This document shows, piece by piece, positions 25,705 to 33,716 of a stretch of DNA of 64,000 nt. Numbering within the stretch: the first letter of the stretch is position 1; each line of letters starts with the position of its first letter. The translations under genes were made by a program, and so were the position numbers. Below the pieces are notes generated by a model that worked only from the letters and a program-made list of their open reading frames with translations, was not told where the DNA came from and made no database searches. Origin of the DNA: Albirhodobacter sp042466415 (GTDB lineage: Bacteria; Pseudomonadota; Alphaproteobacteria; Rhodobacterales; Rhodobacteraceae); NCBI RefSeq assembly GCF_042466415.1, contig NZ_JAXHCH010000002.1, positions 1,798,001 to 1,862,000 of the forward strand, given 5' to 3'.

Positions 25705-25914
25705 TCCGGTTAGGGCCAAGGCAATGCGGCTGTTGATCTTCACACTGTCAGCAATACTCCGTCTTCGACTGATTTTTGCGGCGATGATCAACGGTCGCGG
25801 CGTTTGGCCCGCCACCCTATCCAAAGTTGACGCAACGCAGAGCCGTGCTTTATCGCCCCGTATCGGCGCTGGAGGCGCGGCTCTCGCCGCTTCCGTGATC
25901 CGGAGTTTTGCACG

Positions 25915-26310
25915 ATGATGACCCCTGAACTTGCCGCCCTCGCCGCAACAGCCCTCATCCATGTCGTCTTGGTGGGCTGGTCGCAGCGATCGCTTGAGGC
26001 TGACATCGGGCACGATGGCAATGTCGGCACACGCGAAAATCTGGACGCGCAGCTTTCGGAAAAGACCAAACGCCTGCGCCGCGCGCTGGCCAATCACACC
26101 GAGAACATCGGGCTGTTCGTGCTCGCTGTCGTCTTGGTGCAATTTACCGCCTCAAACAGCCTGTTCACCGCGCTCTGCGCTTGGATCTATGTGATTGCAC
26201 GCGCGCTCTATGTGCCGGCCTACGCCTTCTCCTGGGTTCCGTGGCGAACACGTATCTTCGCAATCGGCTTCCTTGCCACACTGGCCATGATCATTGCGAG
26301 CCTGCTGTGA
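25915..26310 (+). CDS. MAPEG family membrane protein (first copy)
   Basis: A 131-residue, four-helix membrane protein of the MAPEG superfamily, which in eukaryotes includes glutathione transferases and leukotriene synthases. The bacterial members are uncharacterised. RRALANHTENIGLFVLAVV and the C-terminal YVPAYAFSWVPWRT match the family. It lies between sucB and lpd next to a related copy, after a 210-base gap with no other gene. Confidence 0.85.
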   Translation: MMTPELAALAATALIHVVLVGWSQRSLEADIGHDGNVGTRENLDAQLSEKTKRLRRALANHTENIGLFVLAVVLVQFTASNSLFTALCAWIYVIARALYVPAYAFSWVPWRTRIFAIGFLATLAMIIASLL

Positions 26311-26327
26311 TTTACGCGAACCTTCCC

Positions 26328-26723
26328 ATGACGCCCGAGATGATCGCCCTTGCGGTGACGGGTTTGCTGCATTTCGTACAGTTCGCGATCGCCTCCTACA
26401 TGGCCAATGTCGATCTGGGGACGGGATACACCACCTCGCCGCGCGATCGGATGCCCTCCCGCGAGATGCGCAAATCGACAGCACGCATGCTACGGGCCTA
26501 TGATAATCATACCCAGATGTTCGCATTCTATGCGGCCGGCGTCCTGCTCATCGCACTGACCGGGCAATCGACAACGGTCACGGTTATCGCCGCGTGGGCT
26601 TATCTCATCGCGCGGATCATCTACGCCCCGGCCTATGCGCTTGGTTGGCAGCCGTGGCGGTCTTATATCTGGCTGGTCGCGCTGGCGGCCTGTGCCACGC
26701 TTTTCATTGCGGCGCTGAACTAA
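26328..26723 (+). CDS. MAPEG family membrane protein (second copy)
   Basis: A 131-residue MAPEG protein that aligns end to end with the gene before it: both begin MTPE, share RxxANHT/RAYDNHT in the middle, and end in a YxPAYAxxWxPWR segment. This indicates tandem duplication followed by divergence. I use the ATG at 26328 by alignment with the first copy; a GTG at 26307 overlapping the previous stop is an alternative. It lies 93 bases before lpd. Function unknown. Confidence 0.83.
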   Translation: MTPEMIALAVTGLLHFVQFAIASYMANVDLGTGYTTSPRDRMPSREMRKSTARMLRAYDNHTQMFAFYAAGVLLIALTGQSTTVTVIAAWAYLIARIIYAPAYALGWQPWRSYIWLVALAACATLFIAALN

Positions 26724-26816
26724 ACCACGCCCGCGTCCCAACACCCCCTGCCAATATCCGGCAGAGACACCAGACCTGATGCGGCCCTAGCGCCGCGCAA
26801 GACCAAGGAGAAGACC

Positions 26817-28205
26817 ATGGCAGAATTTGATGTGATCGTTATCGGCGGCGGCCCCGGCGGCTATGTTTGTGCGATCCGTTGCGCGCAATTGGGCCTGAAG
26901 ACCGCTTGCGTCGAGGGGCGCGAGACTTTGGGCGGCACATGCCTTAACGTCGGCTGTATCCCCTCCAAGGCGCTGCTGCACGCGACACACAGCCTGCATG
27001 AGGCCGAGCATAACTTTGCCAAGATGGGCCTGAAGGGCAAATCCCCGTCGGTGGATTGGGATCAGATGCAATCCTACAAACAAGATGTTGTCGACGGCAA
27101 CACCAAGGGCATCGAGTTCCTTTTCAAGAAGAACAAAGTGACCTGGCTCAAGGGTTGGGGGTCGATCCCTGCCGCAGGTCAGGTCAAGGTTGGCGAGGAC
27201 GTTCACACCGCCAAAAACATTATCGTCGCGTCGGGCTCCGTTCCGTCCTCCCTTCCCGGCATTGACGTTGACGAAGACACAATCGTCACCTCGACGGGCG
27301 CCCTGTCCCTGAAGAAGATTCCGAAATCGGTTGTCGTGATTGGCGCTGGGGTGATCGGGTTGGAAATGGGGTCGGTCTACAAGCGTCTCGGCGCGGATGT
27401 GACCGTGGTTGAGTTCCTCGACGCGATCACACCTGGCATGGATGCCGAAGTCGCCCGTTCCTTCCAGAAGATGCTGACCAAGCAGGGCATCAACTTCGTG
27501 ATGGGCGCTGCCGTTCAGGGCGTCTCCAAAGGCAAGAACAAGAACACCGTCACCTACAAGCTGCGCAAGGACGAATCCGAAGCGAGCATCGATGCGGAAG
27601 TTGTGCTCGTGGCAACCGGTCGCAAACCTTACACCGACGGCCTCGGGCTGGAGGCGCTCGGCGTCGAGTTGGAGAAGCGCGGCCAGATCAAGATCGACGA
27701 TCACTGGCAGACGTCGGTCAAAGGCATCTATGCGATTGGCGATGCGGTGGTTGGCCCAATGCTCGCGCATAAGGCCGAGGATGAGGGCATGGCCGTGGCA
27801 GAAGTCGTTGCGGGCAAGCATGGGCACGTCAACTACGGCGTCATCCCGGGCGTGATCTATTCCTCGCCGGAAGTGGCCTCCGTGGGCAAAACCGAGGAGC
27901 AACTGAAAGAGGAAGGCCGCGCCTATAAGGTCGGGAAATTCTCATTCATGGGCAATGCGCGCGCGAAGGCGATTTTCCAAGGCGACGGGTTCGTCAAGAT
28001 TTTGGCCGACAAGGCGACCGACCGGATTTTGGGCGCGCATATCATCGGGCCTTGCGCCGGCGATCTGATCCACGAAATCTGTGTTGCGATGGAATTTGGC
28101 GCCTCGGCCCAAGATCTGGCGCTGACATGCCACGCTCACCCAACCTATTCGGAAGCGGTGCGTGAGGCGGCTCTCGCCTGCGGGGATGGCGCAATCCACG
28201 CATAA
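26817..28205 (+). CDS. lpd: Dihydrolipoyl dehydrogenase (E3)
   Basis: A 462-residue flavoprotein that reoxidises the lipoyl groups of SucB. FAD-binding GGGPGGYVCA (residues 10-19), the redox disulfide Cys42/Cys47 in GGTCLNVGCIPSK, NAD-binding GAGVIGLEMG and the C-terminal His441/Glu446 pair in HAHPTYSEA are all present. AAGGAG precedes the ATG. It closes the suc operon and is followed by a strong hairpin. The AKAIFQGDGFVKIL segment is normal for the family. Confidence 0.98.
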   Translation: MAEFDVIVIGGGPGGYVCAIRCAQLGLKTACVEGRETLGGTCLNVGCIPSKALLHATHSLHEAEHNFAKMGLKGKSPSVDWDQMQSYKQDVVDGNTKGIEFLFKKNKVTWLKGWGSIPAAGQVKVGEDVHTAKNIIVASGSVPSSLPGIDVDEDTIVTSTGALSLKKIPKSVVVIGAGVIGLEMGSVYKRLGADVTVVEFLDAITPGMDAEVARSFQKMLTKQGINFVMGAAVQGVSKGKNKNTVTYKLRKDESEASIDAEVVLVATGRKPYTDGLGLEALGVELEKRGQIKIDDHWQTSVKGIYAIGDAVVGPMLAHKAEDEGMAVAEVVAGKHGHVNYGVIPGVIYSSPEVASVGKTEEQLKEEGRAYKVGKFSFMGNARAKAIFQGDGFVKILADKATDRILGAHIIGPCAGDLIHEICVAMEFGASAQDLALTCHAHPTYSEAVREAALACGDGAIHA

Positions 28206-28221
28206 GCCGGCGAAAATACCG

Positions 28222-28258
28222 ATAAGTAAGGGCGGCCGATTGCGCCGCCCTTACTTAT
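28222..28258. terminator. Terminator between lpd and the convergent thioesterase gene
   Basis: A perfect 15-bp stem (ATAAGTAAGGGCGGC against GCCGCCCTTACTTAT) with a seven-base loop. There is no long T-run, but the AT-rich outer arms make it usable in both directions. Confidence 0.88.
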
Positions 28259-28326
28259 TGGGGCAAGCGCTTATCACAAGCGCCTGTCAATTGATGTGCG
28301 ATGCCGCGCGGAGGCCTGCGTCGCGG

Positions 28327-28827
28327 TTAATCCGGCCGTTTCGCCGCCGCTTCCATCCTTGCCGCGTGTTCACGCCGCAAGGTTTTGCGCAGCTCGGCGG
28401 CCTGCCAGCGGTGACGTTCCGCCTCGGTCGCAGGCTCCAGCTTCGGGACTTCGACCGATTTGCCATCTTCATCCACCGCGACCATGGTAAAATAACAGCT
28501 GTTGGTGTGGCGGCGTGTTCCCTTGGTGATGCTTTCGGCCTCGACACGGATCCCGATTTCCATTGACGAGCGTCCCGTATGGTTGACCGCCGCACTAAAA
28601 CGCACCAGCTCGCCCACATGGATCGGCTGTTTGAACGTGACCTGATCAACCGAAAGTGTCACCGCGTATCGCCCCGAGTAGCGCGACGCGAGCGAGAAGG
28701 CCACGCGGTCCAACCAATTGAGTAGGGCACCGCCGTGGACCTTACCGGAGAAATTCGCGAGATCCGGCGTCATAAGAACCGTCATCTCGAGCGTTTTACG
28801 GTCTGCTTCGGTAATCGTATCGGTCAT
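28327..28827 (-). CDS. Acyl-CoA thioesterase (hot-dog fold, YciA/BFIT type)
   Basis: A 166-residue hot-dog thioesterase hydrolysing acyl-CoA esters. Diagnostic segments are NFSGKVHGGALLNWLDRVAF and SVDQVTFKQPIHVGELVRF; the downstream part (NSCYFTMVAVDEDG) is also conserved. The start at 28827 (MTDTITEAD) is preceded by AAGGCAGGCGG; 24 further upstream codons are open but not conserved. It is convergent with lpd and follows the GntR gene on the same strand with a 68-base gap. Chain-length specificity is not readable. Confidence 0.9.
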   Translation of the reverse strand: MTDTITEADRKTLEMTVLMTPDLANFSGKVHGGALLNWLDRVAFSLASRYSGRYAVTLSVDQVTFKQPIHVGELVRFSAAVNHTGRSSMEIGIRVEAESITKGTRRHTNSCYFTMVAVDEDGKSVEVPKLEPATEAERHRWQAAELRKTLRREHAARMEAAAKRPD

Positions 28828-28895
28828 GCCGCCTGCCTTTTGAAATTGGGGAATGCGCCTCGTATGCGCTGAGTGTGCTCGCAACGGCGCTCCGG

Positions 28896-29543
28896 TCAAG
28901 CCGCCAAATGCCGCAAACCATGGGTCACATCGGTTCGCACTGCCAGCCTCAGCCCCGGATCATCGCCCGCCCTCAGGGCCGCAAGGATCATGCGGTGATG
29001 GCGGGGCGGCTCGTTGCGCTGCACACGGTTGTAAAGCGCGCTCATCGTCGGCCCAAGTTGCAGCCAGACTGTTTCAATGACCGCCAGCATCGCTGGCGCC
29101 TGCGCCCGAAGGTAAAGCGCGCGGTGGAATTCGAGGTTCGTTCGGATGTAGCCAACCGCATCTTGTTTGGCGACCGCCTCTGCGATGTTGGCATTGATCG
29201 CGGTGAGGCGATCGATCAGCGCGAGGTGGGCCCTTGGCAGTGCCCGTGAGGCCAGTTCCGGCTCGATCAGGGCGCGCAATGCTGCAAGCTCCTCCAACCG
29301 CTCGTTCGAGAGCTCCGGCGTGGCGACGCGGCCCGAGGAGGACAAGGTCAACGCCCCCTCCGCGACGAGCCTGCGCAAGGCTTCGCGCGCGGGCGTCATC
29401 GACACACCGTGCGCCTTCCCCAGCCCCCGCAGGGTCAGCGCCTGTCCCGGCATCAACTCGCCGTGCAGGATTTGCTGTCGCAAGGACCGATAAAGACGGT
29501 CATGCGCGGAGGCGGTATCTTGAGGGCGAGGTTTGGGCGTCAT
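28896..29543 (-). CDS. GntR-family (FCD domain) transcriptional regulator
   Basis: A 215-residue regulator with a winged helix (MPGQALTLRGLGKAHGVS, then TPAREALRRL) and a FCD effector domain with the metal-binding pattern RxLIEPELA and HRALY...RHHRMILAAL. It resembles VanR/FadR-type regulators of organic acid or amino acid catabolism. The ATG at 29543 is chosen; a TTG twelve codons upstream is weaker. The target is unknown, possibly the adjacent thioesterase gene. Confidence 0.87.
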   Translation of the reverse strand: MTPKPRPQDTASAHDRLYRSLRQQILHGELMPGQALTLRGLGKAHGVSMTPAREALRRLVAEGALTLSSSGRVATPELSNERLEELAALRALIEPELASRALPRAHLALIDRLTAINANIAEAVAKQDAVGYIRTNLEFHRALYLRAQAPAMLAVIETVWLQLGPTMSALYNRVQRNEPPRHHRMILAALRAGDDPGLRLAVRTDVTHGLRHLAA

Positions 29544-29575
29544 AGATCCGATCACTGCATATGCGACAGATATCG

Positions 29576-30268
29576 TCAATCACGGAACCGCAACGCCTGC
29601 AACTGTGTGCCGTGTTGTTTGAGCCAATGACGCTCTGCCGGGTAACTCGGCCGGAGATCTGCCACGACGGCCCAGAAGGCGGGCGAATGGTTCATTTGCG
29701 CCAGATGCGCAACCTCATGCGCGCAGACGTAATCCAACACCGCCACCGGCGCCATGATCAGCCGCCAGTTATACATCAACGCGCCGTCCGGCGCGCATGA
29801 GCCCCAACGCGAGCGCGCATCGCGCATCGTAATTTTGGAATAGGCGCGCCCCAACCGCGCGCAATAGTGATCGGAGGCTTGCGTGACGCGCGCGCGGGCA
29901 TGAAATTTCAGAAAAGTCTCGAGCCGTGCACTCAACCGATCCTCACCTGCGGGCATCAAGAGCGCGTCGCCCTCAACGCGCGGGGTTTTTACCGCGCCTT
30001 GGGTGATCTTTAACATGCGCCCCTCAAACGGGACCTGCCCGCCAAATTCAGGCCGATGCGCCCGAACTGAATGTTCCAAAACTTTGCGAAGCCAGTCCGC
30101 CTTTTCCGCGGCGAACCCCAAAGCATCCCGTTCGGAGGCATGGGTCGGGATCGTCAATGTCACCCGCCCGTCCAACCGTGAGACGCGCAACGAGTATCGC
30201 TTTGCCCGCGCGGACCGTTTCAGGGTGACGCTGAGATCTGGCGCGCCCGGAATGAAATATTGGCTCAC
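29576..30268 (-). CDS. YgjP-like (DUF45) metal-dependent hydrolase
   Basis: A 230-residue zinc metalloprotease-like protein of the YgjP/DUF45 family. The zinc motif HEVAH lies in DYVCAHEVAHLAQMNHSPAF, and RWGSC precedes it, both hallmarks of the family. Its substrate is unknown, although family members have been linked to protease-like activity. I choose the GTG at 30268 (VSQYFIPG) with AAAGGA upstream, because the open frame above it has no family similarity. Read leftward it precedes the GntR gene by 32 bases. Confidence 0.85.
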   Translation of the reverse strand: MSQYFIPGAPDLSVTLKRSARAKRYSLRVSRLDGRVTLTIPTHASERDALGFAAEKADWLRKVLEHSVRAHRPEFGGQVPFEGRMLKITQGAVKTPRVEGDALLMPAGEDRLSARLETFLKFHARARVTQASDHYCARLGRAYSKITMRDARSRWGSCAPDGALMYNWRLIMAPVAVLDYVCAHEVAHLAQMNHSPAFWAVVADLRPSYPAERHWLKQHGTQLQALRFRD

Positions 30269-30404
30269 ATCCGGTCCTTTCGGGCGTGTTAGGTGGATTT
30301 TATCTAACCATCGGCAATCGACGGACGAAAAGGCTTTGACACCCCCGCCCCAGTGTGGCAAGCGGCGTCAACTCTCTGAATAAGAGCGATGCAAGGAGTT
30401 TTCC

Positions 30405-30737
30405 ATGCCCAAAGAGGAATGGGGCGTCAAGCGCCTCTGCCCGCATTGTGCGAGCAGGTTCTATGACCTGACCAAAGACCCGATGACCTGCCCGGTCTGT
30501 AATGCAACCTTCTCGGCTGAAAGCCTTGTGAGCAGCCGTGGCCGCTCGCTGGTGTCCGAGAAATCGTCGCAGAACGCCGAGGAAGAAGTCGTTGCGGATG
30601 ATCTGACCGATGACGATGACATCGATTCGGATGCAAGCGATGATGCGATCGACGACGATCTGCTCGACGATGACGATGACGACAATGTCTCGCTCGACGA
30701 GATTGCGGATGTCGCGTCGAACGACGACGACAGCTAA
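30405..30737 (+). CDS. TIGR02300/FYDLN-type zinc-ribbon acidic protein
   Basis: A 110-residue protein with an amino-terminal zinc-ribbon-like CPHC...CPVC pair (residues 12-15 and 29-32) enclosing the signature RFYDLTKDP. The C-terminal half is extremely acidic (IDDDLLDDDDDDN). This family is restricted largely to alphaproteobacteria and has no established function. AAGGAG precedes the ATG. A strong terminator follows. Confidence 0.9.
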   Translation: MPKEEWGVKRLCPHCASRFYDLTKDPMTCPVCNATFSAESLVSSRGRSLVSEKSSQNAEEEVVADDLTDDDDIDSDASDDAIDDDLLDDDDDDNVSLDEIADVASNDDDS

Positions 30738-30757
30738 TCGCGTCTGACTTCAAAACG

Positions 30758-30792
30758 AAAAAGGCGTTCGGGCTTCCCGTGCGCCTTTTTTC
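30758..30792 (+). terminator. Terminator after the FYDLN gene
   Basis: GGCG-TT-CGGG pairs with CCCG-TG-CGCC across a CTT loop, flanked by AAAAA upstream and TTTTTT downstream. Confidence 0.88.
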
Positions 30793-30952
30793 GTTTACCT
30801 TGGTGACACGCCGTTTCCCGCAGCAATGCGGACGCGCCCTATCCTCACGTGCAATCTGCAAAAGAATTGTAGCGCGGCACTAAATTCCACTTGCACCCCC
30901 AGCCGCCGCCGCCTATATCGCCCCCAACGCACAGAGGCTTTGCTTCGGTGTC

Positions 30953-31028
30953 GGGGCCTTAGCTCAGCTGGGAGAGCGCCTGCATGGCATGCAGGAGGTC
31001 AGGGGTTCGATCCCCCTAGGCTCCACCA
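30953..31028 (+). tRNA. tRNA-Ala (anticodon GGC)
   Basis: A 76-base cloverleaf. The acceptor stem GGGGCCT pairs with AGGCTCC. The D arm is AGCTCAGCTGGGAGAGC. The anticodon stem CCTGC/GCAGG encloses loop ATGGCAT with anticodon GGC. The T arm is AGGGG-TTCGATC-CCCCT (T-loop TTCGATC), and CCA is encoded. It reads alanine GCC codons, which are abundant here. The preceding 160 bases are spacer. Confidence 0.97.
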
Positions 31029-31568
31029 ATTCACACCAGACAGTTCCGTTTGTTTCCGAGATAGTCGTGCAGGATTGACGCCATCCGTCAATTACGGTGC
31101 TACGGCCCCCTCCCGTGAAATCCAACGCGCGCGCATATTCGCCCCGTTGCGCACGCTGCGCTGCAGGCGCGGGACGGCCATCCACTAAGCAGCAGCGCGA
31201 AGCGGCGACTGGGCCCTCCCCTGCCCCCTCCTGTGAAGGGATCGCTAGACCTAAGCCGCGAGTTTTGACGCAGCCCTTTTTGAAGCATGGGTGCAAACGA
31301 TGCTCGCCCCAGAAAAAGGCGTGTCGCGCGCCCGCGCACTGCGAAGGAGCTGAACGTCTCGGTAGCAACATGCTAAACGGCGGCGGCTTTTCGCGAAGCC
31401 GAGCGAAGCGGAAGGGTGTTCGGTCTGCACCATAGGCAAATCGCGTGCGCGTAAAGACTGGCGTATCTGAGCCATGGCCTAACGCGCACGCACAAAAACA
31501 CCCCGCATGGGGTGGTTTTGATTTTAGAACGTCAGACAGGGGCACGCAGCCCTCGCCCAAAAGCCTTC
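31029..31568. other. Gene-poor region downstream of tRNA-Ala
   Basis: About 540 bases without a credible gene: open frames present are short, proline/arginine-rich and lack ribosome-binding sites. The first bases (AATTCACACCAG after the CCA) resemble sequence found downstream of hrpB. At the right end is the terminator of the minus-strand gene. No integrase or second copy of the tRNA end that would mark an integrated island is visible. Confidence 0.6.
31498..31514 (-). terminator. Terminator of the large exported protein gene
   Basis: CACCCC and GGGGTG flank a GCAT loop. On the minus strand the hairpin is followed by TTTTTG, 55-75 bases after the stop. Confidence 0.82.
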
Positions 31569-32972
31569 TTAGCGAAGCGAAGAAACGAGATTGGCGGGGC
31601 TTTCCTCGGTCCAAACTTGTGCCATCTGCACATTGCCCGCAAAGGTCTGGGGGCCGCGCATTGGATTGAGCCGCCCGTCATCCCAAGCAGCCGTGTAGCC
31701 CGCAGGAACTTTGTACTCCCGACGCGCAGCGCTCACGCGACCCGCCGAGGCCGTGGTGGCCTGCGTCGCCGAGGCCTGCGGCTTCACGGCATAGGGCGAC
31801 ACATAGCCCGACGGCGTCGCTGATGGAGCCTGATAGGCCGGCGCAAGTGGCGCGACAAACGCAGGCGCATAAGCCCCCTGCACCGCATAGCCTGAGCCCC
31901 CAATAAGGGGCGCGTTGAAGGTCTTCGGTGCGGGTTGGGATTTCGCGATCCCGCCGAACAAGCCCCGCTTGATCGGCTGGCCCGTCACGCCGGAAATATA
32001 AGCGCGCTGCCCCGCAACCGGTGCCTGTGCCTGTGCCTGTGCAGGTGACTGCCCAGTGCGCGAAACCTCTTGCGGCGCGACAGCCCAGCTCTGGCCCGTC
32101 TGCGCGACGCGTAACCCCGCGATCCCTGCGGAATTGATAGCGCCGATCGGATCGCTCGGCTTGCCATGGCAATGCACCACCGCGCGCCCGTCGCTCAATT
32201 TGTAACGATAAGCGCCCGCCCCGCCATTGGCGCAGGCGCTATAGGCCTGCAGCCGCTCCTCACCGACAATCATGACTTCGGCAATAGCCTGCGGCGACGG
32301 CGCGCCTTGCGCATACCCTGCCCCGCCAATCATCGGCGCGGACGCTTGCGCAGCCATGTAGCCGGGCGATTGGGCGAGCCCCACGCCATTAACGGCATAG
32401 GGCGAGCTGTAGCCCGAGCCGCCGACCATCGGCGCATTTGACGCAACAGGCTGGGAGGCAACAGATTGAGGGGCCGCAGGCATAACGGCCTTCGGCATCT
32501 GCGGAGCCGTCGTTGCAACGGCCTGCGTCTGCGTGGCCTGTGCGGCATTGCGCGCGGGCGTCACGATTTTCGGCGCAGGCGCCACCACCCGCGCGGCGGG
32601 CGCGGGCTTGGTCATTGCTTTCGCCGCCGCACTTGTCGTCAGCGGCGCTTGAACGGCGGGCACGGCTAGGGTTGTGGGCGCCTCCGCGGGCGCGGAATTG
32701 GCAATATCCAGACGCGGCGCGTCGGCCGCAAGCGTTGGCTTGTAGCCGCACAGATGCTCACGGGTGCGCGTCACCCGCGCGACCCAGCTCACCGAATTGC
32801 TGAAGCCTGCGCGGATGAAAACACACCCTCGGCTGTCAACGTATTGACGCCCCGTATAAGATGCAGGCGGCACCTCCGCTGGGCCGTCAATTTCCATGCC
32901 GCGTGCGAAACTTGCACCCGTCCCGAAAACCGCCGCCATCATCGAAACCGTCACAAATTGACCAAACCGCAT
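31569..32972 (-). CDS. Large exported Ala/Pro/Gln-rich protein of unknown function
   Basis: A 467-residue protein with a signal peptide (cleavage near ASFARG). A conserved amino domain has GRQYVDSRGCVFIRAG and HLCGYKP, with two cysteines that may pair. A long low-complexity Ala/Pro/Gln region carries three imperfect repeats: APMVGGSGY, APMIGGAGY, APLIGGSGY. The C-terminal segment (YTAAWDDGRLNPMRGPQT) is also found in Rhodobacteraceae proteins often annotated as SPOR-like, from memory. It is probably a cell-envelope protein. The ATG at 32972 is preferred over an adjacent GTG. Confidence 0.75.
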   Translation of the reverse strand: MRFGQFVTVSMMAAVFGTGASFARGMEIDGPAEVPPASYTGRQYVDSRGCVFIRAGFSNSVSWVARVTRTREHLCGYKPTLAADAPRLDIANSAPAEAPTTLAVPAVQAPLTTSAAAKAMTKPAPAARVVAPAPKIVTPARNAAQATQTQAVATTAPQMPKAVMPAAPQSVASQPVASNAPMVGGSGYSSPYAVNGVGLAQSPGYMAAQASAPMIGGAGYAQGAPSPQAIAEVMIVGEERLQAYSACANGGAGAYRYKLSDGRAVVHCHGKPSDPIGAINSAGIAGLRVAQTGQSWAVAPQEVSRTGQSPAQAQAQAPVAGQRAYISGVTGQPIKRGLFGGIAKSQPAPKTFNAPLIGGSGYAVQGAYAPAFVAPLAPAYQAPSATPSGYVSPYAVKPQASATQATTASAGRVSAARREYKVPAGYTAAWDDGRLNPMRGPQTFAGNVQMAQVWTEESPANLVSSLR

Positions 32973-33037
32973 CACTGCCCCCGCTTATTTTTAAGGAAAA
33001 ATGCAGGAAGATCGATTCTAAGTAAAGCACAAACGGC

Positions 33038-33670
33038 TTATTTTGTGCCGAACATCCGATCGCCCGCATCCCCTAGCCCTGGAACAATATATCCATGGTC
33101 GTCGAGGCGTTCGTCTACAGATGCTGTGACAATCGGCACATCTGGATGCGCTGCCTTCATCTTCGCGATGCCTTCGGGCGAGGCCAACAAGCACAAGAAC
33201 CGGATATTTTTTGCGCCCGACGCCTTGATCAGATCAATCGCCGCCGCCGATGAATTTCCGGTGGCAAGCATCGGGTCCACGACGATCGTCATGCGATCTT
33301 CCAGTTCTGCGGGAAGCTTCGAATAATATTGAACAGGCTCAAGCGTCTGCGGATCACGGTAGAGGCCCACAAAGCCGACCCGCGCGGCAGGGATCAATTC
33401 CAATATGCCATCCAAAAGGCCGTTTCCTGCGCGCAAGATCGACACGAGCGCGAGCTTCTTCCCCTCAAGGAACGGCGCATCCATGGAGCAAACCGGCGTC
33501 TCGATCTGGCGCATTTCAACGGGCAAACCGCGCGTCACCTCATAGGCCAGCAGAAGGCTGATCTCGCGCAAAAGCGCACGGAAGCTCGCCGTAGAGGTGC
33601 CTTTATCGCGCATCAAAGAGAGCTTGTGCTGCACCAACGGGTGGTCAACTACGGTGAGGTGCTCGGTCAT
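33038..33670 (-). CDS. upp: Uracil phosphoribosyltransferase
   Basis: A 210-residue enzyme making UMP from uracil and PRPP. The PRPP-binding motif is VVDPMLATGNSSAAAI (about residues 131-146), and the uracil-binding C-terminal segment is YIVPGLGDAGDRMFGTK. It lies 46 bases after deoB on the same strand, so it may be transcribed with the nucleoside-salvage operon, which supplies free uracil. Confidence 0.97.
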   Translation of the reverse strand: MTEHLTVVDHPLVQHKLSLMRDKGTSTASFRALLREISLLLAYEVTRGLPVEMRQIETPVCSMDAPFLEGKKLALVSILRAGNGLLDGILELIPAARVGFVGLYRDPQTLEPVQYYSKLPAELEDRMTIVVDPMLATGNSSAAAIDLIKASGAKNIRFLCLLASPEGIAKMKAAHPDVPIVTASVDERLDDHGYIVPGLGDAGDRMFGTK

Positions 33671-33716
33671 TTTAGTCCTTTCAAGTCATATCTTTAGCTG
33701 TTTTGATCTCGACGCT

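Noticed and set aside
24295..26142. A 615-codon open frame antisense to sucB
   Set aside because: High-GC shadow of a strongly conserved gene; composition is unlike real proteins here.
31029..31568. Possible integrated island beside tRNA-Ala
   Set aside because: No integrase gene, no direct repeat of the full tRNA end nearby, and ordinary genes follow.
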